From positions 1 to 8,957 of the forward strand of contig JAGQHH010000208.1 in assembly GCA_020431945.1 (NCBI GenBank): 8,957 bases of DNA, read 5' to 3'. The notes under the pieces are model-generated. The model was not told where the DNA came from. It saw only the letters and a list, made by a program, of their open reading frames with translations, and searched no databases. Source of the DNA: Cyanobacteria bacterium HKST-UBA02. Lineage in GTDB: Bacteria; Cyanobacteriota; Vampirovibrionia; Obscuribacterales; Obscuribacteraceae. The translations under genes were made by a program, and so were the position numbers. Position 1 is the first letter of the stretch, and every line of letters begins with the position of its first letter. This document shows, piece after piece, positions 1 through 5,313 of the stretch.

Positions 1-1388
1 GGATTGAAACCATTCGGCATGGCAGGCATCTGCGGAATGCCACCCGGAATGGTCCTGGTATTCACCGGCTGGCCCGGGGCGCCGCCTCCGAACATGCCCT
101 GGAGCTGCTGGAGGTTGGTCATGCTACCCATCATTTTGTTCATGTCCGACATGGGGTCGGTCTGGACCAGGCGGCCTTTGTCTACGGTCCCGTACATGAT
201 CAGCTTGGAGAGATAACGCCCTTTGCTGTCATATTTGACCGAGGCGGCGGTGACATAGAGCTTTCCATAATTGAGCCGCTTGAAGCGCATCACCGACTCG
301 TCGAAATAGGAATTGACCTTGCCGGTGCTGGCTACTTTGTCCTGGGCACGGGTCATGATCTGCTGCTCAACCACATCGGCGGAAAGCTGCCTGATGGTAT
401 TGCGCACAACACTCTGCCGAAACTGGTTGCCTGAGACGCCTTTCTGCATGACGCCGTCAGTGGCCGCCTCACCGAAGTAAATTTTAACTGCCGGCACTTC
501 CATACCGGCCATGACCTGCTGGAAAGAGCCGGCGAAGGGACCGAGCTGGCTGCCCATCCCGCCTGCCATCATCTGGTCGTAAGAGTTGAGATCTTTCATG
601 GGCACCGAGAGGAGCACTGCTGCAGGCTCGAGAGCGATCCGATTGAAGCGGTCTTTGCGGAAATTGAAATTGACATTGCCGGATCTTCCTTTCTGCAGGA
701 TCTTGGCGGTCTGAACCACCTGAGCCCGGTCCATCTGAACATAGAGGGGGCTGTAGGCATAGCTCCAGACCTGCAGGACCCCGCCCCACTGTCCCTGGAA
801 CTCGGTCGGGAACTGCTTGGCGATGGTTCCGGAATACATGGTCTCATCCACCCCGGACTGTAAGCGCTTGTCCCGGGGATCGAGCTGCGGTGTCATGGCC
901 TGCAACTTCGGCATTTTGACATCGCCCTCGGCAGCGATTTGCTCGATTCGTCCAAATAGCTGAGGACTCTTTTTCTTGGTCTCGGCCTTTGCCGGCTCCT
1001 TGCCGGCTTGACCGGGTTGCTGCTGATTCTTCTCCTGAGCCCGCTTAGCTTCTTCTTCTTTTTTCTGCTTTTGAATCTCGAGCATCTCGTCGAGCTTTCT
1101 CTGGACCTCATCAAGAGAATTCACCGCCTCGGGCTGGGAGTCTTCCACCTCCGGGGGCGTATCGCCCTTGCCGGCAGTCTCTCCGGAAGGGCTCAGGGAC
1201 TCTCCGGGCTTGACCGGAGAGTCTTTGATCTCAGCGGACCCGCCGGTCTTGCCCGCCGGCAATATGGGCTGAGCCGGAGCGAGAATGTTCTTGACCGGCT
1301 CTTTGGGCTCGCTCTGAGCGAGACCGGCAAGGGGCGATGTCAGAAGAACGGTCAGGGAGAGAATCGCCTGTATCTTCCTTAATCGCAT
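1..1388 (-). CDS. Secreted protein of unknown function, Met-rich, 3' end outside window
   Basis: The minus strand is open from an ATG at 1388 to the left edge, giving 462 whole codons and no stop, so the C-terminus is missing. I do not recognise the family. Residues 1-24 look like a signal peptide: basic start (MRLRK), hydrophobic core, and cleavage after G-L-A (22-24). Residues 25-90 are Pro/Gly/Ser/Glu-rich and probably disordered. Residues 91-140 are Lys/Glu/Gln-rich and probably helical or coiled coil. A folded part begins near 175 (F-x-G-x-W-G-G at 197-203, then alternating hydrophobic and polar stretches to about 405). Residues 410-462 are rich in Met, Gly and Pro. The start is supported by GGTGAT at 1392-1397, which matches the 3' part of an extended Shine-Dalgarno (GGAGGTGATC) in register. 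The product is probably periplasmic or surface-exposed. It is transcribed divergently from gntK. Confidence 0.88.
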   Translation of the reverse strand, partial: MRLRKIQAILSLTVLLTSPLAGLAQSEPKEPVKNILAPAQPILPAGKTGGSAEIKDSPVKPGESLSPSGETAGKGDTPPEVEDSQPEAVNSLDEVQRKLDEMLEIQKQKKEEEAKRAQEKNQQQPGQAGKEPAKAETKKKSPQLFGRIEQIAAEGDVKMPKLQAMTPQLDPRDKRLQSGVDETMYSGTIAKQFPTEFQGQWGGVLQVWSYAYSPLYVQMDRAQVVQTAKILQKGRSGNVNFNFRKDRFNRIALEPAAVLLSVPMKDLNSYDQMMAGGMGSQLGPFAGSFQQVMAGMEVPAVKIYFGEAATDGVMQKGVSGNQFRQSVVRNTIRQLSADVVEQQIMTRAQDKVASTGKVNSYFDESVMRFKRLNYGKLYVTAASVKYDSKGRYLSKLIMYGTVDKGRLVQTDPMSDMNKMMGSMTNLQQLQGMFGGGAPGQPVNTRTIPGGIPQMPAMPNGFN

Positions 1389-1391
1389 AAA

Positions 1392-1397
1392 ATCACC
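1392..1397 (-). promoter_or_regulatory. Ribosome binding site of the secreted-protein gene
   Basis: GGTGAT on the minus strand, 3 nt before the ATG at 1388. It aligns with the downstream half of the full anti-SD complement GGAGGTGATC, which puts the usual core at a normal distance. It supports the ATG at 1388 as the start. Confidence 0.5.
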
Positions 1398-1420
1398 CGC
1401 TGGTTAAATGGTCCACACTA

Positions 1421-1450
1421 AATATGGTGCGACTCTACTAGAATACTCAA
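1421..1450 (-). promoter_or_regulatory. Possible promoter for the secreted-protein gene
   Basis: On the minus strand, TTGAGT (1450-1445) and CATATT (1426-1421) are 18 nt apart, a weak sigma70-like pair. The expected transcript start is near 1414, about 25 nt before the ATG at 1388. The 86-bp region is clearly AT-richer than the flanking genes. This is motif matching only. Confidence 0.3.
1439..1444 (+). promoter_or_regulatory. Possible -10 element for gntK
   Basis: TAGAAT matches TATAAT at 5 of 6 positions and lies 30 nt before the gntK ATG. No good -35 is visible 16-18 nt upstream. It overlaps the spacer of the candidate minus-strand promoter, so the two would compete if both are real. The same hexamer occurs before the aconitase gene at 7189-7194. 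Confidence 0.22.
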
Positions 1451-1474
1451 TATTTCTTACCCCTGCTCGCTACC

Positions 1475-1969
1475 ATGCTAAACAAGCAGATCTTCATAAT
1501 TATGGGTGTCTCCGGGTGCGGCAAAAGCGCCGTAGCAGAGGCCCTGGGCAAGACTCTGGGCATCGAATACCAGGACGCCGACTGGTTTCATCCCCCGGCC
1601 AACAAAGAGAAGATGCGCCTGGGAATCGCCCTCACCGACGAAGATCGAAAGCCCTGGCTCGAATCGTTACGCCAGCTCATTGCCGCCAGGCTCCAGGCTG
1701 ATAAACCCCTGATTCTCGCCTGCTCCGCCCTCAAGGCTGCCTACCGGGAAATACTCGTCAATCCTGAGGAACCGGCGATTTTCGTTTATCTGAGGGCGGC
1801 TCCGGAAGTAATCGCCGCGCGGCTGGCAGCCCGCGAGCATGAATATATGAACCCGGCTCTGCTTCAAAGCCAGCTTTCCACCCTGGAGGAGCCTGAAGGA
1901 GCCCTCACCGTCGATGCAGACAGGACTCTTGCGGAGGTGGTCCGGGAGATAGTGGAGAGTCTCGGCTGA
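1475..1969 (+). CDS. gntK: Gluconokinase (GntK/IdnK family)
   Basis: This cytoplasmic kinase phosphorylates D-gluconate with ATP to 6-phosphogluconate, feeding the pentose phosphate or Entner-Doudoroff pathway. The Walker A loop GVSGCGKS is at residues 11-18, directly after the first beta strand. The family signature follows: D-A-D-W-F-H-P-P-A-N-K-E-K-M around 34-47, then G-I-A-L-T-D-E-D-R-K-P-W-L to about 62. These correspond to the gluconate-binding segment (typically HP..N..KM..G.PL.D.DR.PWL). A conserved A-C-S-A-L-K-x-x-Y-R stretch is near 82-91. At 164 residues it has the usual length for the family. The ATG at 1475 starts just before the P-loop strand, as in homologues, but no Shine-Dalgarno precedes it, so initiation may be leaderless or SD-independent. 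No gluconate permease or gnt regulator is nearby. The function call is secure at family level. Confidence 0.94.
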   Translation: MLNKQIFIIMGVSGCGKSAVAEALGKTLGIEYQDADWFHPPANKEKMRLGIALTDEDRKPWLESLRQLIAARLQADKPLILACSALKAAYREILVNPEEPAIFVYLRAAPEVIAARLAAREHEYMNPALLQSQLSTLEEPEGALTVDADRTLAEVVREIVESLG

Positions 1970-2049
1970 GCAGTCCCGATTCATAGAAATCCGGTATCGC
2001 TGCCGTCGAAGCGGGCATAGTTCTTGAGGGGGCGCCTGCCAGACTTGCC

Positions 2050-2346
2050 ATGGCCGGACCAGAAAACAAACAGTCGCTCGAGACGGGCTTTCTGACATTC
2101 ATCGACAAAGCCTACGGTTGCGAGCACCGGCAGGCAGTGCTGGATCGATTCATCCGCAGCTCCGACCGGCTCATCAAAGATCTTGACGAATCAATCGAGC
2201 GAGGCGACGCCTCTGAGATCAGAGCGCTCCTCGGGCGGATGAAAAGCCTGGCCACCTCTATCTATGCCGGGGACTTATCCGGCTCCGCCTGGGTCCTGGA
2301 GCAGGCCGCTGCCCGGGGGATTCCCGATCCTAACAAGAAAAATTGA
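2050..2346 (+). CDS. Small protein resembling an Hpt domain, no phosphoacceptor His
   Basis: This 98-residue, probably all-helical cytoplasmic protein has no signal peptide or membrane segment. Residues 40-90 read like a histidine phosphotransfer (Hpt) helical bundle. A first helix L-I-K-D-L-D-E-S-I-E-R-G-D (41-53) precedes R-M-K-S-L-A-T-S-I-Y-A-G-D-L-S (63-77) and A-W-V-L-E-Q-A-A-A-R-G (80-90). This follows the Hpt pattern H-x-L-K-G-x-A-x-x-x-G-A-x-x-L-x-x-x-A-x-x-L-E. In that alignment the histidine position is Gly62, so it could not carry the phosphoryl group. The Hpt assignment rests on pattern only. An unrelated helical protein is possible. ATG 2050 is the only ATG, GTG or TTG start after the in-frame stop at 1984 that keeps the full protein. 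It has no well-placed Shine-Dalgarno (the purine run at 2026-2032 is 17 nt away). The gene lies 80 nt after gntK. Confidence 0.7.
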   Translation: MAGPENKQSLETGFLTFIDKAYGCEHRQAVLDRFIRSSDRLIKDLDESIERGDASEIRALLGRMKSLATSIYAGDLSGSAWVLEQAAARGIPDPNKKN

Positions 2347-2376
2347 TTGCATAGCCAGACTGGCAAAATAGCCCTG

Positions 2377-2420
2377 CCCTGTCCAATTTCCCCCGGATTC
2401 GTGTAGACAGGATTGGAGGG
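2377..2420 (+). repeat. Overlapping inverted repeats in the leader of the LRV-repeat gene
   Basis: Two alternative pairings share the same DNA. CCTGTC (2378-2383) can pair with GACAGG (2406-2411). Alternatively CCCT plus CCAAT (2377-2380, 2383-2387) can pair with ATTGG plus AGGG (2412-2420) with a 2-nt bulge. They cannot both form as simple hairpins. No T-tract follows, so this is not a rho-independent terminator. The rest of the 110-bp gap (2347-2456) holds a short dyad, GCCAG-A-CTGGC, at 2354-2364 and weak promoter-like hexamers (TAGACA at 2404-2409, TAATAG at 2426-2431, 16 nt apart). Confidence 0.3.
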
Positions 2421-2441
2421 ACTGGTAATAGAGGAGAAACA

Positions 2442-2448
2442 GGGGGAG
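2442..2448 (+). promoter_or_regulatory. Strong ribosome binding site of the LRV-repeat gene
   Basis: GGGGGAG ends 8 nt before the ATG at 2457 and is the clearest purine-rich Shine-Dalgarno in the window. It fixes that ATG as the start. A second purine run (GAGGAG, 2431-2436) lies just upstream. Confidence 0.65.
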
Positions 2449-2456
2449 AAAACAAT

Positions 2457-2957
2457 ATGCAATTCAGACAGAACTCGGCAGAGCATCAAAGTATCGACTA
2501 TCTGATCGCTGCCGACCCGGAGACGGAATCTCGGCATCTGGGCAGTATGGCGGCTGCCAGCACATGCAAGAGACTGCTCGAGTACATAGCCGAAAACGAG
2601 AGCACGCCCTTCTACACTCTCGCGAAACTTTCCGGTCACGAAGACCATGACATCCGGATGGCAGTGGGAAGAAATCACAGAGCACCCTTTGCGGTAATCG
2701 AAAAGCTCGCTGAAGATGAGCATCCTGACGTTCGTTTCAGCCTGGCGGAAAACCCCAACCTGCCGGCAGCGATCCTGGACAATCTAGCTCTCGACGAGAA
2801 TCCCTGGGTAGCAGCCCGGGCCTCCAGTTCCCTGGAGCGAGCCGCAAGAGAAGCGAAGATCAAGAGCGCTGAATCGGAAGTGATTCAACTCATCGACTTT
2901 CTGGCCGGCGCGCCTTTCTTAGGAACGACCCAGCCGGCAGCACTACCTATCTATTGA
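2457..2957 (+). CDS. LRV/HEAT-like repeat protein
   Basis: A 166-residue soluble protein built from helical repeats of 26 residues, like the leucine-rich repeat variant (LRV) family. The period is exact: Asn47, Asn73 and Asn99 recur every 26 residues, each followed four residues later by Pro (51, 77, 103). After each comes L-A-x-x (L55, L84, L110) and an acidic D/E-P-x-V-R-like turn (D65-I-R, D91-V-R, W117-V-A-A-R). Roughly three repeats cover 45-126. The N-terminal 40 residues and the C-terminal tail (140-166, ending near Q-P-A-A-L-P-I-Y) lie outside them. Such repeats usually form protein-binding solenoids, so a scaffold or adaptor role is an inference and no partner is evident. The protein has one cysteine (C37), so it cannot bind the Fe-S cluster described for the Azotobacter LRV protein. 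Its last 11 bp overlap the convergent reductase gene. Confidence 0.88.
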   Translation: MQFRQNSAEHQSIDYLIAADPETESRHLGSMAAASTCKRLLEYIAENESTPFYTLAKLSGHEDHDIRMAVGRNHRAPFAVIEKLAEDEHPDVRFSLAENPNLPAAILDNLALDENPWVAARASSSLERAAREAKIKSAESEVIQLIDFLAGAPFLGTTQPAALPIY

Positions 2958-3915
2958 CGGCGACCTTCAGAAGACTTTCGATTCGAGCGAGAACATCATC
3001 GGATAGAACCAGCCCGGAAGCCTCGATATTGTCGTCAATCTGCTCCAGGCGGGTAGCACCGCATATGACACTGGAGACCGCCTCGAGCCTGAGGATCCAG
3101 GCAAGAGCAAGCTGAGCCATGGTACAGCCGATCTCATCGGCGACTTTGACCCACTCGGCGACCTGTTGAAGAATCTCATCGGATACGAGATTGTTCGACA
3201 TGATAAACATATTGATCCGCTCATCGGCAGCCCTTGTCCCTTCGGGTATGGGCTGCCCGGGCTTGTATTTGCCGGTAAGAACGCCCTGAGCCAGCGGCGA
3301 GAAGACAACCTGACCGAGACCGTGCGCCTCGCTCACCGGAATCACTTCTTCTTCGATCCCGCGTACAAGCATGTTATAGCAGGGCTGATTGGACACCGGC
3401 GGCATGGCATTGAGCGACTCCGCCACCCGAACGGCTTCTTCGATAGCCGATGCAGGCCATTCGCTCACGCCCCAGTAGAGGATTTTTCCCTGCCGGGTGA
3501 GGTCATCCATTGCTCTCACAACCTCGAGCATCGGCACTTCACCATCATAACGGTGGCACTGGTAGAGATCGATATAGTCTGTCTCGAGACGCTTCAAGCT
3601 GGCATGACACTGCTCGAATACATGCTTGCGGGAAAGACCCCGGTCATTGGGACCGTCCCCCATGGGGAAGAAGACCTTGCTGGCAAGGAAGACATCGTCC
3701 CGCCTTACGCCTTTCAGAGCCCTGCCGACAACGATCTCGGCCTGGCCGCGAGCATAGACATTTGCGGTATCGATGAAATTGATGCCCTTATCCAGAGCAT
3801 GACGGATTTGTTTTATGGAGGCTTCTTCCTCCACCGCCCCACCATAGGTCAACCAGCTCCCGAGAGCCACCTCGCTGACCTTGACGCCCCACTTGCCCAG
3901 TTTTCTGTATTGCAT
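2947..3915 (-). CDS. Aldo/keto reductase, Kv-beta/YghZ-like
   Basis: This 322-residue cytoplasmic NADPH-dependent oxidoreductase has the (beta/alpha)8 barrel fold of the aldo/keto reductase superfamily, which reduces aldehydes or ketones to alcohols. The catalytic tetrad is visible: Asp49 and Tyr54 in F-I-D-T-A-N-V-Y, Lys80 in L-A-S-K, and His121 in Y-Q-C-H. The N-terminal R-K-L-G-x-x-G-x-x-V-S, the S-P-L-A-Q-G-V-L-T-G-K-Y segment in the middle and the late C-G-A-T-R-L-E-Q-I-D-D-N cofactor-binding segment place it near the Kv channel beta subunit and YghZ-type reductases. Length is normal and all key residues are present. It starts 1 nt after the stop of the AmpG-like transporter, so the two are almost certainly co-transcribed and probably translationally coupled. 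The ribosome binding purines (GAGAAG) lie inside the transporter's last codons. The substrate cannot be read from the sequence. Confidence 0.94.
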   Translation of the reverse strand: MQYRKLGKWGVKVSEVALGSWLTYGGAVEEEASIKQIRHALDKGINFIDTANVYARGQAEIVVGRALKGVRRDDVFLASKVFFPMGDGPNDRGLSRKHVFEQCHASLKRLETDYIDLYQCHRYDGEVPMLEVVRAMDDLTRQGKILYWGVSEWPASAIEEAVRVAESLNAMPPVSNQPCYNMLVRGIEEEVIPVSEAHGLGQVVFSPLAQGVLTGKYKPGQPIPEGTRAADERINMFIMSNNLVSDEILQQVAEWVKVADEIGCTMAQLALAWILRLEAVSSVICGATRLEQIDDNIEASGLVLSDDVLARIESLLKVAVNR

Positions 3916-3916
3916 C

Positions 3917-5278
3917 TCACTTCTCTAGAGGCAGGAAGAAAATAGTGATGATACCAGGTATAGACACCAGGAAGCTGAAGAGGAAAAACTTCTCGTAGCC
4001 CACCGAGTCGGCTATATTACCGGACACCGCCCCGGGGATCATCAGACCGAGAGCCATGAGCGCCGTGGCTATTGCATAGTGAGCTGCTTTGTAGTCCCGC
4101 CGCACAGTGGTCAGAAGAAAGACTGTATAGGCAGCGGTTCCGAGCCCGTAGGAAAATTGCTCGAAAGAGTTGACCAGGGTGGTGAAAATCAGGCTGGCAT
4201 CGAGCCAGCGTCCTGCCAAGCCCAAAGAGGCAAGAACCGAACTGAGATTGACCCCGAAAAGAATGCCTTCCCCGCCTGGCTTGAGCGCGGCCAGCCAGTA
4301 ATAGAGAAGGATGGCGAGATTCTGCACCACCGCTGTCGGCAGAAGACACTTCTTGAGTCCGAAGCGGGAGACCAGCCAGCCTCCGAAGATGCCGCCGGCC
4401 AGAAGAAACAACATGCCGACAGTGCCATAGATAATCCCCACCTCGGAAGTGGCGATGCCGAGCCCGCCTTTGTCCGGGCTGTCGAGAAGGAAAGGCTGAG
4501 CCATCTTGAGCATGAAGGCATCGCCGGCCCTGAATATCAATATATAGATGACCACCGCCTCGATACGCGGTTGATCGAGATAGGAAAGAAAAATCGAAAG
4601 AAACTTCCCGGCGCTGAGCCCGGTCGCGTCTCCGGTTTCATTTCCCTGATCTTCCCCGGTTTCTTTGCCGGTTTCGGGCAGGATCTTCATATGTAATAGA
4701 GAACAGAAAAGAAAAATCACCGAGCAGGACAGGAAGGCTACGAACCAGCCTCCTTTCACTCCCAGATCGGTTGATTCGGCGAGTTTTCCGGCCAGATAGA
4801 CCAGCCCGCCCGAGCCCAGGAGCCAGGCGACTTTGTAGGCAGCATTGCGGATGCCCACGAAAAAGGCCTGCTTCTCGCGATCCAGGACATCCATATAGTA
4901 GCCGTCGATAGCAACATCATGGGTGGCTGAGGCGATTCCCAGGAAGAGGAAGACAGAGACAGTTACATAGAGGGCGTTATCGAGAAAGCAAGCAGCCGCG
5001 GTGAGAAGGGAGAGAGCCGCCAGCACCATCTGCGCCACCACGATCCAGCGCTTCTTGGTGCTCCGCACATCCACCAGGGGAGACCAGAGGAATTTCAGGG
5101 TCCAGGGCAGATAGAGAAAACTCGTCGCCCAGCCTATAAAGGTATTGCTCGCCCCGAGATTTTTATAGAAGACCACGGACATGAGATTGACCATGGTATA
5201 CGGAAGCCCCTCGGCGAAATATAGCGTCGGGATATATACCGAGGGTCGGACTGACAACTTGCTTTTTTGGTCCTTCAT
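3917..5278 (-). CDS. AmpG-family (PAT) MFS transporter
   Basis: This 453-residue inner-membrane permease has about 12 hydrophobic segments. The family features of AmpG are present: E-G-L-P near residue 23, L-K-F-L-W-S-P-L-V-D at 61-70, D121-V-A-I-D-G-Y-Y-M-D130 matching the acidic motif of AmpG, and G-I-F-G-G-W-L-V-S-R-F-G-L-K-K at 296-310 in the second half. AmpG imports anhydro-muropeptides released during cell-wall turnover, which feeds peptidoglycan recycling and, in some bacteria, beta-lactamase induction. Related PAT members may carry other substrates, so the cargo here is inferred. A hydrophilic central loop (201-224) separates the two halves and contains a four-residue repeat. E. coli AmpG is somewhat longer (491). 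No ampC, ampD, nagZ or anmK is in view. The ATG at 5278 lacks an obvious Shine-Dalgarno. It is the first gene of a pair with the reductase. Confidence 0.88.
   Translation of the reverse strand: MKDQKSKLSVRPSVYIPTLYFAEGLPYTMVNLMSVVFYKNLGASNTFIGWATSFLYLPWTLKFLWSPLVDVRSTKKRWIVVAQMVLAALSLLTAAACFLDNALYVTVSVFLFLGIASATHDVAIDGYYMDVLDREKQAFFVGIRNAAYKVAWLLGSGGLVYLAGKLAESTDLGVKGGWFVAFLSCSVIFLFCSLLHMKILPETGKETGEDQGNETGDATGLSAGKFLSIFLSYLDQPRIEAVVIYILIFRAGDAFMLKMAQPFLLDSPDKGGLGIATSEVGIIYGTVGMLFLLAGGIFGGWLVSRFGLKKCLLPTAVVQNLAILLYYWLAALKPGGEGILFGVNLSSVLASLGLAGRWLDASLIFTTLVNSFEQFSYGLGTAAYTVFLLTTVRRDYKAAHYAIATALMALGLMIPGAVSGNIADSVGYEKFFLFSFLVSIPGIITIFFLPLEK
4616..4675 (-). repeat. 12-bp tandem repeat, five copies, inside the transporter gene
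   Basis: On the minus strand, five consecutive 12-nt units encode E-T-G-K, E-T-G-E, D-Q-G-N, E-T-G-D and A-T-G-L (residues 202-221). Units 1, 2 and 4 share GAAACCGG exactly, unit 5 is close, and unit 3 is degenerate. The repeat lies in the hydrophilic loop between the two six-helix halves and stays in frame. It looks like a small coding minisatellite whose length could change without breaking the reading frame. Confidence 0.7.
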
Positions 5279-5313
5279 TTTCTGCGCTGCTTCTTCGAGC
5301 TATAGTTTAGTGA
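5279..5313. promoter_or_regulatory. 35-bp divergent intergenic region, shared promoter candidate
   Basis: Only 35 bp separate the start codons of the transporter (minus) and the S41 peptidase (plus). On the plus strand TATAGT (5301-5306, 5 of 6 to TATAAT) would place the transcript start at about 5312-5314, on the peptidase ATG, giving a leaderless mRNA. The site's centre, CTATAG, is palindromic and could also act as a poor -10 on the minus strand. No convincing -35 is visible for either direction, and neither gene has a Shine-Dalgarno. Confidence 0.28.

Noticed and set aside
1667..2098. 143-codon minus-strand open frame spanning the end of gntK and the gap after it
   Set aside because: It shadows gntK and runs through the 80-bp gap. 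No domain, signal peptide or ribosome binding site was seen.
2457..2957. Fe-S cluster binding by the LRV protein
   Set aside because: Only one cysteine is present in the whole protein.
3166..3945. 259-codon open frame on the plus strand across the aldo/keto reductase
   Set aside because: It is codon-aligned with the reductase on the opposite strand, which has a complete catalytic tetrad. It is explained by the same rarity of TTA, CTA and TCA codons.
4079..4696. 205-codon plus-strand open frame opposite the transporter
   Set aside because: It is hydrophilic and low in complexity, with no family signature, and the opposite strand encodes a clear AmpG-like membrane protein.
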